From contig JAJTEE010000006.1 in assembly GCA_021298215.1 (NCBI GenBank), positions 1-64,000 on the forward strand: 64,000 nucleotides of DNA, written 5' to 3'. Both the position numbers and the translations under genes were made by a program. Shown here piece after piece: positions 41,796 to 50,472 of this stretch; position 1 is the stretch's first letter, and each line of letters opens with the position of its first letter. The notes beneath the pieces were generated by a model. The model had not been told where the DNA came from. It saw nothing but the letters and a program-made list of their open reading frames with translations, and did no database searches. The stretch is from Alphaproteobacteria bacterium. GTDB taxonomy: Bacteria; Pseudomonadota; Alphaproteobacteria; Paracaedibacterales; CAITNM01.

Positions 41796-43406
41796 CTAAC
41801 TCACTCTAATGTCGGCATGTAATGCACCGGCTGCTTTGACACCTTGCAAAATCTGTGCCGTCTCTCGTGGGGTCGTTCCAAGAAGACTTAATGCTTTTAC
41901 TAGCTCTTCGAGATCTACACCAGTATCTAAAACCACAAACTTATTTTTTTGCTCATCAAGCTTAACTTGCGTCTCTGGAATAATTGCTGTTTGAGGCGAT
42001 GAATTGAGCACTGCAGTTGTTAAAGGTGATGGCGCAGTCTGCTGCGATGGCTGTGTAGATGGAGCCGTTGTGGTTTGAGCAGCAGGGGAAGGAATAGCAT
42101 TTATTGCTAGCGCCATTTGTTGAGGTGTTGCCGTTGCAGGAAAAGCCACTAAGGCTGCGGCAATTTGGGTAGGGGGAACGCCAGTAGGTATAACGCTCAC
42201 GGCAGCAGGTCCTCCTGGTACTCCATTTCCTGCAATGCTACTTATTGTCGCAGCGATGGTTGCTGTGGTTGCATTTGCTGGCAATGAATATAAAGCATCT
42301 CGTAATTGAGTAGGAGTTGTATTCTGCGGAATAGTCGCTGTGATAGGAACACCGTTATTTGCTACCGGTTGTGTAGGTGCTTGGGCAACCGTTGGTACCA
42401 ATGTGGGGGCTCCAGGTTGTTGAGTATTAGCCGTTGGTGTAAGAGCTGGCATACTGGGATTCACTACCTGAGTAAATGGATTGGGCTGCGAAACAGCCGC
42501 TGACTCAGTAATGCGCACCGATATGGAGCCATGCGTTAAAGCAACAGGGCTTATACGAACTTTGCTACCTAGAACAATAACCCCTGCTGGATCAATAATA
42601 ACCCTAGCTACTTGATCAGGTTCAATTTCAAGTTGCTCTATTTGTGTCATTGCTTCGATAATTTTTTCTGAAGATCCTTTAGGTAGTTCAACATGAATAC
42701 CGGCCGAATCCTTTGCGGAAGCGACGGGGCGCTCAAAGTGTGTATTTATTGCCTCTGCAACACGTTTTGCAGTTGTAAGATCTGGACTTCTTAAGTTTAA
42801 TGTTTGAGATTTTAAATCAGTAAGCTGGAATACAATTTCTTTTTCTACGATTGCGCCATTAGGAATTTTCGCCGTAGTTGGTAGTCCTGTTATTTGAGAA
42901 GCCGCTGTGCCAATAACAGATACTCCAGAAGGTAACACTTCTCCCTGCGCAACAGCGTAGACTTCACCATCAGCCGCAATTAATGGAGTTACAAGCAGCG
43001 TACCTCCGTTTAAATCTTTTGCATCGCCTAGCGCCGAGACAACCACATCAATTGTCGTTCCAGTGTGGGCAAATGGAGGTAGATTAGACGTTACCATTAC
43101 TGCAGCAACATTTTTTCCAGAGGGCAGGCTGTTGTCGCGAATATTAACGCCCAAGCGTTCAAGCATGGAGGTTAGGCTTTCTTTGGTATAAGGTGAGTTT
43201 GAAAGCGTATCGCCGGTGCCGTTGAGGCCTACTACTAAACCATAACCAACCAATTGGTTATTACGAATGCCTGAGAAATTAGCAATATCTTTAATGCGAA
43301 CCTTTAAATTAGATTTAGATATAGCTTTTTCTGCCTTAATTTTTAAGTTTTCGGCATTGAGGCTTAAGTTGCAGAGCAAAAATAATATGAGACCAAAAAA
43401 ACGCAT
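41796..43406 (-). CDS. flgI: flagellar P-ring protein FlgI with a large internal insertion
   Basis: Forms the periplasmic P ring around the flagellar rod. A signal peptide (about 1-18) is followed by the canonical sequence: R-I-K-D-I-A (37-42), N-Q-L-V-G-Y-G-L-V-V-G-L-N-G-T-G-D, and V-V-V-S-A-L-G-D-A. The C-terminus is canonical from about 480 (L-V-K-A-L-S-L-L-G-T-T-P-R, then I-L-Q-G-V-K-A-A-G-A-L-H-A). Between residues 314 and 474 is a Pro/Thr/Ala/Gln-rich insertion of about 160 residues. It raises the length to 536 from the usual 370 or so and contains two diverged copies of a 29-residue unit. The reading frame is intact. It is the first gene of the flagellar unit. Confidence 0.9.
   Translation of the reverse strand: MRFFGLILFLLCNLSLNAENLKIKAEKAISKSNLKVRIKDIANFSGIRNNQLVGYGLVVGLNGTGDTLSNSPYTKESLTSMLERLGVNIRDNSLPSGKNVAAVMVTSNLPPFAHTGTTIDVVVSALGDAKDLNGGTLLVTPLIAADGEVYAVAQGEVLPSGVSVIGTAASQITGLPTTAKIPNGAIVEKEIVFQLTDLKSQTLNLRSPDLTTAKRVAEAINTHFERPVASAKDSAGIHVELPKGSSEKIIEAMTQIEQLEIEPDQVARVIIDPAGVIVLGSKVRISPVALTHGSISVRITESAAVSQPNPFTQVVNPSMPALTPTANTQQPGAPTLVPTVAQAPTQPVANNGVPITATIPQNTTPTQLRDALYSLPANATTATIAATISSIAGNGVPGGPAAVSVIPTGVPPTQIAAALVAFPATATPQQMALAINAIPSPAAQTTTAPSTQPSQQTAPSPLTTAVLNSSPQTAIIPETQVKLDEQKNKFVVLDTGVDLEELVKALSLLGTTPRETAQILQGVKAAGALHADIRVS
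41985..42467 (-). repeat. low-complexity insertion in flgI with internal repeat
   Basis: It encodes residues 314-474 of FlgI. Two related units (363-391 and 410-438, offset 47 residues) share P-T-Q-[LI]-x-x-A-L-x-x-[LF]-P-A-x-A-T. The insertion sits where the FlgI chain normally reaches its variable loop before the C-terminal helix. Confidence 0.7.
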
Positions 43407-43477
43407 GATAACCCTTTCCTTAATTGCGGGTTATGCAATTGTCGTGCCAAGCGTATAAATGAAATGGTACGTTTTAC

Positions 43478-44842
43478 TTAAATGCTATTTTTAATGTCTG
43501 TATAGTTTTCTTCAGGGCGGAAAACCTCAACGGGCAATCCTAATCCTTCAGCAGTGAGCTTTCCTTGTAAAGAAAGAATCTGATACAGATAAAAATAATA
43601 CTGTTGAATAGTATTAATTTGGTCGAGCTTTGCTTGCAAAAGTTGAGCTTGAGCGTTTAACACATCCACTAAGATTTTTGTGCCTACCTGCATTTCTTGG
43701 GTGACACCATCTACAGCTATTTCTTGGGCTTTCACTTGCTTGGAGGAATTTTGCATGTTGCTTTTTATTGCAACAAAAGCCATATACATTTGTTTGCAGC
43801 TTTGAATAATTTCTTGTCGCACTTTTTCAAAGGCAATGCGTTTTGCAACGATAGTTTTTTTTGTTTCTCTGTACTGAGAACGAGTTACTCCAGCATCGTA
43901 TAGAGGGACGGTCAGATTAAGGCTAACTTCATCGCTTCGTTGATTTCTAGTAGGATTTGTAATGGAGTCAACGTTGTTTGTCCCCGCACTATTTTTATTA
44001 AAGCTTTGAGAACTTGCAGCTTGAAAATCAAGAGAAGGTAATAATTTTCCAGTAACAACTTTCTTATTTTGTTTCGCAGAAGAAATATCTTCTTGAGCTT
44101 GCTTTATTTTTGGATTTTCTCTGAGGGCTACTTCTTGCAGTAAATCCATTGATTGCGGTGCTTCCAATAGTTCCTTTGGTTGCTCAACGCGTTCAGGAGC
44201 TGCAAGACCTGTTAGTTGCTCAAAAGAAGCCTTAGCACCTTCTAAATCAGCAAGTCCAAGCTGTAATTTTGATTGAGCTTCCACATATTTTGCTTCAGCT
44301 AGCGATTCTTGGGTAATTGTTTCTTCCCCTATTTCACGTTTTGCTTTTGCTGCTTCATAATTTTTCTGCATAAACGCAAAATTTGCTTTATATACTTCAA
44401 CGCTTGCATATTTTGCATACAAGTCTAAATAAGCCTTGATAACCTTTAGAAAAATCTCTTGCTCTGTGCTTTTTAATTGGGCCCATTGTCCCATGATATC
44501 GTGTTCAGTTTTAGAAACAGAGGCAGCATCGGCGAAACCTCTAAAAATATTTTGCGTAAGGACTATATTACCTTTTCGATTTTTGTCCTTACTGCTCACA
44601 GTAGGTGAGCTAGCGCCTCTGCTTGTTTTGCTATTAGCAACCGATGCCGTTGCTCCTGCCTTAATTTCAGGCCGAAATCCGCCTTTTGCCTGCACGATTT
44701 TCTCGTGTGCAGCAAGCATTGATTCACGAGTCGCCAGCAATTCTTGGTTGTTTTTATAAGCCGAAGCGAGGGCATCCCTTATATTTACGGCGTGCCCGGA
44801 TGTGCTAATTAATGTAATTAAAAGAAGATTATAAAATTTCAT
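43478..44842 (-). CDS. tolC: TolC-family outer-membrane efflux channel
   Basis: Outer-membrane tunnel for type I secretion or efflux pumps. The 454-residue protein has a signal peptide, two repeats of the OEP pattern (A-S-A-Y-K-N-N-Q-E-L-L-A near 30 and A-L-R-E-N-P-K-I-K-Q-A near 250), strands such as N-I-V-L-T-Q-N-I-F-R-G and S-L-N-L-T-V-P-L-Y-D-A-G, and V-G-T-K-I-L-V-D-V-L-N-A-Q in the last helix. It sits 10 bases after the rhodanese gene in the pcm-rhodanese-tolC order common in alphaproteobacteria. Confidence 0.93.
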   Translation of the reverse strand: MKFYNLLLITLISTSGHAVNIRDALASAYKNNQELLATRESMLAAHEKIVQAKGGFRPEIKAGATASVANSKTSRGASSPTVSSKDKNRKGNIVLTQNIFRGFADAASVSKTEHDIMGQWAQLKSTEQEIFLKVIKAYLDLYAKYASVEVYKANFAFMQKNYEAAKAKREIGEETITQESLAEAKYVEAQSKLQLGLADLEGAKASFEQLTGLAAPERVEQPKELLEAPQSMDLLQEVALRENPKIKQAQEDISSAKQNKKVVTGKLLPSLDFQAASSQSFNKNSAGTNNVDSITNPTRNQRSDEVSLNLTVPLYDAGVTRSQYRETKKTIVAKRIAFEKVRQEIIQSCKQMYMAFVAIKSNMQNSSKQVKAQEIAVDGVTQEMQVGTKILVDVLNAQAQLLQAKLDQINTIQQYYFYLYQILSLQGKLTAEGLGLPVEVFRPEENYTDIKNSI

Positions 44843-44852
44843 GCTTTTTTAA

Positions 44853-45161
44853 CTAATATAGAGGCACTGAAGGATCAATTTCCTTACTCCATGCATCTAT
44901 TCCCCCTGTCACATTGTAAACCGTAGCCAATCCATGTTGCAAGAGTAGCTCTGAGGCTTTGGCACTCCTAAATCCATGATGGCATAGTACCGCAATAGAT
45001 CGATCGCAATCAAGTTGGCTTATATTGGTTGATAAATCCCTTAATGGAATATGCACCGCCCCATTAATGTTGGCGATCTCCCATTCCCAGGATTCTCTAA
45101 CGTCAATCAGCAGGTAGTGATCAAACTGCTGGTGTAATTCATGAACAGAAATAGATTGCAT
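44853..45161 (-). CDS. rhodanese-like sulfurtransferase
   Basis: A single-domain rhodanese of 102 residues. The active loop has C60 in A-V-L-C-H-H-G-F-R-S, and the N-terminal L-L-I-D-V-R-E-S-W-E-W-E motif and the I-P-L-R-D-L turn are present. Such proteins transfer sulfane sulfur in the cytoplasm; the acceptor is unknown. It lies between pcm and tolC, two bases after the pcm stop. Confidence 0.9.
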   Translation of the reverse strand: MQSISVHELHQQFDHYLLIDVRESWEWEIANINGAVHIPLRDLSTNISQLDCDRSIAVLCHHGFRSAKASELLLQHGLATVYNVTGGIDAWSKEIDPSVPLY

Positions 45162-45163
45162 AA

Positions 45164-45832
45164 CTAAAAAATAAAAGCTTGGGTTTCACTAAATTCTGGG
45201 CACATTGGCATATTTGTTTCTATTGAAAAAATTTTATGTAGCATACCGCCAGTTTTTTCAAAAACACAAGCTTTTGTCGACCCTTGGTCATTATCTACGA
45301 TACATGTGGCTATTTTCCCGCCTTCTTCTAATTGCTTTACAACACTGTCTGGGACCGAAATTAATCCTAATTCAATAATGATGGCTTTGTATGGACTGTT
45401 TTCTTTCATTCCCGCCATTAAAGGGCCACTTTCAATAGCGATATTTTGCTTTTTTAGCTTTTCTCTGCACTTTGCAATTAAAATAGGATGTGGCTCAACA
45501 ATGTAAGCGATGCAACCTATTTCGAATAATATGGTGGCAGTGTAGCCATAATTTCCTCCCACAACTAAAACCTTATCATTCCTTTTTAAAGAAAGATGCT
45601 GCAGAAAAATACCAAGAATGTGAGGAGGAAATAGGTAGCGTCCGGTTATGTCACAGTAAATGGGGCTATCGCTGTACGCTAAGGATAAAGAGGTTATAGG
45701 GATAAAATATTCTCTAGGAGTTTTTTCAAAAGCATTTAATAGCATTTTATCCGTAACGCCATTTGCTTTTAATTGGGTGAAAACCATTTTCTGTCGCGCA
45801 TTTTTAATCGGGTCGGTACGATGAACTCGCAT
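45164..45832 (-). CDS. pcm: protein-L-isoaspartate O-methyltransferase family protein
   Basis: Repairs isoaspartyl damage in proteins, or is a divergent family member. The 222-residue protein has the N-terminal family block R-x-K-M-V-x-x-Q-L-K-A-N-G-V-T-D (about 14-29), R-E-x-F-I-P, P-H-I-L-G-I-F-L-Q-H-L and a SAM-binding glycine loop V-V-G-G-N-Y-G-Y-T. The loop departs from the usual E-I-G-x-G-S-G-Y, as in many alphaproteobacterial copies next to tolC. Catalysis is therefore less certain than the fold. Confidence 0.82.
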   Translation of the reverse strand: MRVHRTDPIKNARQKMVFTQLKANGVTDKMLLNAFEKTPREYFIPITSLSLAYSDSPIYCDITGRYLFPPHILGIFLQHLSLKRNDKVLVVGGNYGYTATILFEIGCIAYIVEPHPILIAKCREKLKKQNIAIESGPLMAGMKENSPYKAIIIELGLISVPDSVVKQLEEGGKIATCIVDNDQGSTKACVFEKTGGMLHKIFSIETNMPMCPEFSETQAFIF

Positions 45833-45902
45833 CCCTTGACCTATAACTGTGATTTCGTGTACTCATTATAAGCGTGTAGGCAGTGCTTTTATAGAGGCAA
45901 TT

Positions 45903-45976
45903 GGCCGGGTGGCAGAATGGTTATGCAGAGGATTGCAAATCCTTGAATGTCGGTTCGATTCCGGTCCCGGCCTCCA
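45903..45976 (+). tRNA. tRNA-Cys (anticodon GCA)
   Basis: The 7-bp acceptor is GGCCGGG/CCCGGCC, with discriminator T73 (the identity base of tRNA-Cys) and encoded CCA at 45974-45976. The anticodon loop is ATTGCAAAT and the T-loop TTCGATT. It is convergent with rpoH, whose stop begins two bases later. Confidence 0.97.
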
Positions 45977-45977
45977 A

Positions 45978-46808
45978 TTAATGGCTTGCAGAATGAAATT
46001 TTATATCCATAAGCTTGAAAGATTTTTGAAGCTTTCTAATCGCATGTTTTTCTATTTGCCTAACTCTTTCTTTTGTAATGCCATAAGAATGGCTGATTTC
46101 TTCTAAGGTTTGAGAAGGTTCTTCAATATATCTTTTTAGTAAAATCTCTAATTCCCGTTTATTTAAGAATTCTGCAAAGCGTTTGGACATTTGCTTATAA
46201 TAATTTTGCTCTTCTTCTTGAATAAGCAGAGAATCAATCGACTCGCTTTCGTCGGGTAATACATCAACAAAAGTCATTTCATAATCAGGATTTATTTTTT
46301 GGTCTAGATACTTATCTTTTTGAGTTAGCTTGTCATACATATTTTGCACTTCTCGTACGGCAATGTTTAGATCTTTTGCAATTTTCTTTGCAACAGTTGG
46401 CTCAAAATATTGTGTATCAACCTTTTCCAAGTTTCTTTTTAAATAACGCAACTGAAAGAATAATTTTTTATGCGTCGTTGTTGTGCCTACTCTTACAATT
46501 GACCAATTGCGCATAACATAATCTTGGCAATAAGCGTTTACCCACCATCTAGCATAGCTTGAAAAGCGGACACCTCGAGTGGAATCATATTTATGCAAAG
46601 CAACGCATAATCCTAACCACGCTTCTTGGGCTAGATCTTCGTGTAAAATACCATAATATCGATATTTCTTTACAACACTTAATACCCAGGGCTTGAAAGC
46701 ACATAAAAGTTTTTTTTCATCTTCTAGTTTATAAAGCTCTTGCCAATTTTCTATAAGGCGCTCTTCCTCAGATTGCGTTAGAAAGGATGGATGTTTCGAT
46801 ATCGGCAT
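45978..46808 (-). CDS. rpoH: RNA polymerase heat-shock sigma factor RpoH
   Basis: Sigma-32 directs RNA polymerase to heat-shock promoters. The 276-residue protein has region 2 with D-L-A-Q-E-A-W-L-G-L (58-67) and F-S-S-Y-A-R-W-W-V. The RpoH box T-H-K-K-L-F-F-Q-L-R (112-121) follows N-W-S-I-V-R-V-G-T-T. Region 4.2 ends with I-S-x-x-Y-G-I-T-K-E-R-V-R-Q-I-E. It stands alone; about 160 bases of very AT-rich DNA separate it from the divergent repeat-protein gene. Confidence 0.94.
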   Translation of the reverse strand: MPISKHPSFLTQSEEERLIENWQELYKLEDEKKLLCAFKPWVLSVVKKYRYYGILHEDLAQEAWLGLCVALHKYDSTRGVRFSSYARWWVNAYCQDYVMRNWSIVRVGTTTTHKKLFFQLRYLKRNLEKVDTQYFEPTVAKKIAKDLNIAVREVQNMYDKLTQKDKYLDQKINPDYEMTFVDVLPDESESIDSLLIQEEEQNYYKQMSKRFAEFLNKRELEILLKRYIEEPSQTLEEISHSYGITKERVRQIEKHAIRKLQKSFKLMDIKFHSASH

Positions 46809-47005
46809 TTAATAAAATCACAAAATAAAGTAATTATATATTAATCAATAAAAATTTATACTTTGTTAATAATTATAAAATATATAGATATTCTTTATTT
46901 AAATTTTATTAGTTGCAGTTGTCCGATTTTTTGTATTTTTAACTATTATTTAATGTTTTTGATTTAAAAATGAATATTAATATATTGTTCCAAGTAGGTA
47001 TTATT

Positions 47006-48379
47006 ATGAACGTATCAAAGTCTTTTTTATTGCTTAGTGTTACATTAGGTTTGTCTCAAGCATCTTTTGCTGGAGAGCATATGGAAGTTCCTGTAACTCA
47101 GGATTTTCAATTTTCTCAAGGTGAAGTAGGTGTTCCTTCTGAAGTGGCACAAGAAAACCTCCTAAAGCAGGAAGAGCAAGTTCAGCCTATGGTAATCCCT
47201 GAGGGGCATTCTATGATGAGCGAAATGCCAGCCTCTGCTTTTGATGGGCAGCAAATGATGCATACAGAATCTGCTCAACCTATGGATAATCCTCAAGTGC
47301 AGATGATGAACGAAGAACAAGTTCAGTCTATGGGAATGCCAGGTACACAAGCAGAACTTGTAAATCAACAGATGATGAGTGAAATGCCTTTAATTGCAAA
47401 TCATCAGCTTGAGGAATCTCATAATCCTGCCGTTATCCCTTCTGTAGTTGATAATCCTGTTGCTTTAGAAGTAGCCCCTCCCTCTCTTACTGCGCAAGAA
47501 AAAGTGGCAGAAGCAATGGAGGAACTGAAAGAAAAGAAACTTGAAGAAGCGCAACAAGAAGCGTTGTTGAATAACGACGTGGTATCAGAAGAATCTTTAG
47601 TTGCCGCTCCTGCTAAAAAGAAAAAAGCAGGAAAGAAGAAATTGACAGCTGAAGAGATCCAAGCATTAAAGGCAGCTGGTGCAGAAAAAACTTTAGCTAG
47701 AACTGCAGCTCGTAAAGAAGCAGAGGATGCTAAAAAGCTTGAGCAAAAAATAAATGCTGAGCAAGTTGAAGAAAATATGACAGCAGCTCCTTTATTAACA
47801 GAAGAATCTTTAGCTGCTGCTCCTGCGAAAAAGAAAAAAGCAGGAAAGAAGAAATTGACAGCTGAAGAGATCGGAGCATTAAAGGCAGCTGGTGCAGAAA
47901 AAACTTTAGCTAGAGCTGTAGCTCGTAAAGAAGCAGAGGATGCTAAAAAGCTTGAAGAGAAAATAGAGCTTGAGCATCTAGCTGAAGAGGTTCAACATCA
48001 CGAGGAAGGATCTGCTGTAGCTATTAGCGGTTCAGCACACACACAAAACCCATTTGCAGTGTTGTTTTTTACCCCAGAAGAAGCAGTTGATCTCCAAAGA
48101 ACTATAAATGAAGGAGCTGCTTTTAATAATAAAAAAATGGATTCAGTAGTAATCGTTGTTGATCCGGCAAAAGGTGAAAACGATGATATTGCTGCTAAAG
48201 AAGAAAAACAAGAGCCAGCTATTGTGGTAGGTACTCCTGCTGGGCCAGAAGTCAATTTTGAAGCAGAAGTATCTAAAAATGGAGATGCTGTTGCGTCAAA
48301 AGAGGGCATGGATCAGAAAGACCCGGCGTCTGTTGCCGAAATTCCTGGTGAACATCAGCAAGAAATAGCTGCCCAGTAA
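47006..48379 (+). CDS. exported Met/Gln-rich repeat protein of unknown function
   Basis: I chose the ATG at 47006 (457 residues), which places the signal peptide (cleavage after S-F-A, about residue 23) at the N-terminus; an ATG at 46970 would prepend 12 residues. Residues 30-140 are Met/Gln/Glu/Pro-rich with recurrent E-[MQ]-P and Q-x-M-M. The middle carries two near-identical 55-residue units: E-E-S-L-[AV][13 protein letters not shown], then L-T-A-E-E-I and a [11 protein letters not shown] helix. The C-terminal third is acidic with no domain I know. A 10-bp terminator follows. It resembles secreted or surface repeat proteins of intracellular bacteria, but no function can be assigned. Confidence 0.7.
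   Translation: MNVSKSFLLLSVTLGLSQASFAGEHMEVPVTQDFQFSQGEVGVPSEVAQENLLKQEEQVQPMVIPEGHSMMSEMPASAFDGQQMMHTESAQPMDNPQVQMMNEEQVQSMGMPGTQAELVNQQMMSEMPLIANHQLEESHNPAVIPSVVDNPVALEVAPPSLTAQEKVAEAMEELKEKKLEEAQQEALLNNDVVSEESLVAAPAKKKKAGKKKLTAEEIQALKAAGAEKTLARTAARKEAEDAKKLEQKINAEQVEENMTAAPLLTEESLAAAPAKKKKAGKKKLTAEEIGALKAAGAEKTLARAVARKEAEDAKKLEEKIELEHLAEEVQHHEEGSAVAISGSAHTQNPFAVLFFTPEEAVDLQRTINEGAAFNNKKMDSVVIVVDPAKGENDDIAAKEEKQEPAIVVGTPAGPEVNFEAEVSKNGDAVASKEGMDQKDPASVAEIPGEHQQEIAAQ
47588..47752 (+). repeat. 165-bp coding repeat, copy 1
   Basis: First copy of a 55-codon unit. The DNA is almost identical to copy 2 (47801-47965), with only scattered substitutions, so the duplication is recent or maintained by conversion. 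Confidence 0.9.
47801..47965 (+). repeat. 165-bp coding repeat, copy 2
   Basis: Second copy, offset by 213 bases (71 codons); the 48-base spacer encodes 16 residues. The offset is a multiple of three, so copy gain or loss would keep the frame. Confidence 0.9.
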
Positions 48380-48402
48380 ACAGCAGTTCTCATGAGGAAT
48401 CA

Positions 48403-48434
48403 AATGCTCTTCTGAAAAGAAGAGCATTTTTTTA
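48403..48434 (+). terminator. intrinsic terminator after the repeat-protein gene
   Basis: A 10-bp stem AATGCTCTTC/GAAGAGCATT with loop TGAAAA (48403-48428) is followed by a T run, 24 bases after the stop codon. Confidence 0.93.
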
Positions 48435-48486
48435 TTCTAAATTTTGTATTTTAGCGGTAATCTACTATAAAAAAATAAAGCACAAA

Positions 48487-49206
48487 ATGACACGTATTGA
48501 TAAGCGTAACACGGATGATCTTCGTCCGATCTTTTTAGGTCCAGGTTTTGCAAAGTTTGCCCATGGATCATGTTTTGTAAAATTTGGTGATACTCATGTG
48601 TTATGCACTGCTACCATCGAAGAAAAAGTTCCACCATTCTTAAAAAACACAAAAAGTGGCTGGATTACTGCCGAATACGGCATGCTTCCATGTTCTACTC
48701 AAGATCGAATGGACAGAGAGGCCTCAAAGGGTAAGCAATCAGGTCGTACGCAGGAAATTCAGCGACTTATTGGTCGTAGTCTTCGTGCGATAGTTGATCT
48801 TAAAGCACTAGGTGAGCGCCAAATCAAGATTGATTGCGATGTTTTACAAGCAGATGGTGGAACACGTACAGCCAGCATCACCGGCGCTTATGTTGCCTTA
48901 TACCAAGCACTACAGAGATTAGTTAATAGAAAACAGCTTAATGCTATTCCATTGATTGATCAGGTTGCGGCAATTTCTTGTGGGATATACCAACAAGAAG
49001 CATTGCTTGATTTAAACTATGTGGAAGATTCTTCATCCGAGGTTGATGCGAATTTTGTTTTAACAGCAAGCGGCAAAATTATTGAAGTGCAAGCTTGTGC
49101 AGAAAAAGCCCCATTTGATCAACAGCAATTTTTAGATATGTTGGCTCTTGCGCAAAAAGGTGCAGGACAATTATTTGAGCTTCAGAAAAAAGCTTTAAAT
49201 CTTTAG
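48487..49206 (+). CDS. rph: ribonuclease PH
   Basis: Phosphorolytic 3'-5' exoribonuclease that trims tRNA precursors. The 239-residue protein has normal length and the family blocks [41 protein letters not shown] and [18 protein letters not shown]. It lies between the terminator at 48.4 kb and hfq. Confidence 0.96.
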   Translation: MTRIDKRNTDDLRPIFLGPGFAKFAHGSCFVKFGDTHVLCTATIEEKVPPFLKNTKSGWITAEYGMLPCSTQDRMDREASKGKQSGRTQEIQRLIGRSLRAIVDLKALGERQIKIDCDVLQADGGTRTASITGAYVALYQALQRLVNRKQLNAIPLIDQVAAISCGIYQQEALLDLNYVEDSSSEVDANFVLTASGKIIEVQACAEKAPFDQQQFLDMLALAQKGAGQLFELQKKALNL

Positions 49207-49293
49207 TTTTTTATAAAGAAAAATCAACTAGCCATTGCCAGAAGTTTTTTCTAGAGATTAAAATACAATGATAAAAGATAAGGAGAGACAAAA

Positions 49294-49617
49294 ATGTCTC
49301 ATGAAAAATCTGTTAATGTTCAGGATGCTTTTTTAAATCATATTAGGAAAAATAAAACACCTCTCACCGTTTTTTTAGTAAATGGAGTAAAACTACAAGG
49401 CACTATTACATGGTTTGATAGTAATACAATTTTACTTAGGCGTGAGGGCCATGCTCAACTAATTTACAAGCATGCGATTTCAACGTTAATGCCACATGGG
49501 CCTGTATCAATTCTGGATTACCAAAATAACGATCGCGAAGATCGGCATACTCAAAATTCAGCAGAATCAGAAGACATTGATGATTTTGATGAAACGATGG
49601 AAGAATCTGAAATTTAA
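49294..49617 (+). CDS. hfq: RNA chaperone Hfq
   Basis: Hexameric Sm-like protein that pairs small RNAs with mRNAs. The 107 residues include Sm1 ([22 protein letters not shown]) and Sm2 (Y-K-H-A-I-S-T-L). An acidic C-terminal tail of about 35 residues follows. AAGGAGA at ideal spacing precedes the ATG. It is separated from the ntrYX-trkA block it often follows in alphaproteobacteria. Confidence 0.96.
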   Translation: MSHEKSVNVQDAFLNHIRKNKTPLTVFLVNGVKLQGTITWFDSNTILLRREGHAQLIYKHAISTLMPHGPVSILDYQNNDREDRHTQNSAESEDIDDFDETMEESEI

Positions 49618-49619
49618 TA

Positions 49620-49704
49620 TGGTGCGGTTGAGAAGACTCGAACTTCCACGGATTGCTCCACAGCGACCTCAACGCTGCGTGTCTACCAATTCCACCACGA
49701 CCGC
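49620..49704 (-). tRNA. tRNA-Leu (anticodon GAG)
   Basis: Class II tRNA on the minus strand with the tRNA-Leu body T-G-G-T-G-G-A-A-T-T-G-G-T-A-G-A-C, anticodon loop GTTGAGGTC, a long variable arm, T-loop TTCGAGT and encoded CCA (49620-49622). The acceptor stem GCGGTCG/CAACCGC has one C:A mismatch at the sixth pair. It is convergent with hfq, two bases past its stop. Confidence 0.94.
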
Positions 49705-49754
49705 AGGTGGAAAACATAGCAAAGTTAATGCAGCTATACAAGACTTGCTATGTA

Positions 49755-50225
49755 CTACAATAAAGAGTTCGCGCCACTAATTTCGCAAGTTCCTGGATTT
49801 TTTTCAATGTTAGCTTTTAAAATTTCGCTGTTTTCCAGCACGAGAAGGAATCGTGTGCAGCGGAAACCCATGTGTTTTTCTGTAAGATCTAACCCCAGGT
49901 TCAAAGCTTTGGTTAAAGCAGCGCTGCCGTCCGCTAACATAATGATATCTGCATTTGGTGCTATTTGTTCTTTCCAAGCTTGCATTACGAAAGCATCATT
50001 AACCGCCATACAAATAATCTTTTCATAACCCTTTTCTCTCAAGTTCTTTTCATGAGTCACAAAACTTGGCAGCTGAATCTGTGAGCAGGTAGGGGTAAAA
50101 GCTCCCGGGAGACCAAATAGGATTGTCTTACCCTTGAATAATTCAGTAGTGCTAATTTCTTTTTTTTCGCCTGATTCAATGATTTGTACTGTTAGATCAG
50201 GAATTTTCGTTGTTGGAATAGACAT
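49755..50225 (-). CDS. Prx5-type peroxiredoxin
   Basis: Thiol peroxidase that reduces H2O2 and organic peroxides. The 156-residue protein has the Prx5 active-site motif P40-G-A-F-T-P-T-C47-S, with C47 as peroxidatic cysteine, and the M-A-V-N-D-A-F-V-M motif. A further cysteine at about 72 is not the canonical resolving position, so the resolving partner is uncertain. It stands alone between tRNA-Leu and the antiporter. Confidence 0.92.
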   Translation of the reverse strand: MSIPTTKIPDLTVQIIESGEKKEISTTELFKGKTILFGLPGAFTPTCSQIQLPSFVTHEKNLREKGYEKIICMAVNDAFVMQAWKEQIAPNADIIMLADGSAALTKALNLGLDLTEKHMGFRCTRFLLVLENSEILKANIEKNPGTCEISGANSLL

Positions 50226-50472
50226 ACTGGCCTTGAGTGCTAAATATCTGCTGAAGAATACTAAACCTTGGTATTTTACTCAAGAAGTGAAAAGTTATTA
50301 GAAGGAAAAATATTATTTCTGCAAACAGTATAATTAACTTCTTAAAATTATTTTTTTAACTGCATTGAGCATTGAGATTTCATTTTAATCCTTTATTTTA
50401 AAATTTGCTGACTTTTTCTTGTTTTTTATAGGATTTTTTGGCTAATCTATATGGAATGGGAGGAATGTATTA

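Noticed and set aside
45849..46106. An 85-codon plus-strand frame across tRNA-Cys
   Set aside because: It reads through a complete tRNA gene and the antisense of rpoH.
49496..49780. A 94-codon plus-strand frame across the hfq end and tRNA-Leu
   Set aside because: It overlaps a tRNA and hfq in another frame; no supporting motif.
50226..50472. A small RNA or promoter upstream of the CPA2 antiporter
   Set aside because: AT-rich without a clear -35/-10 pair, hairpin-terminator or conserved element.
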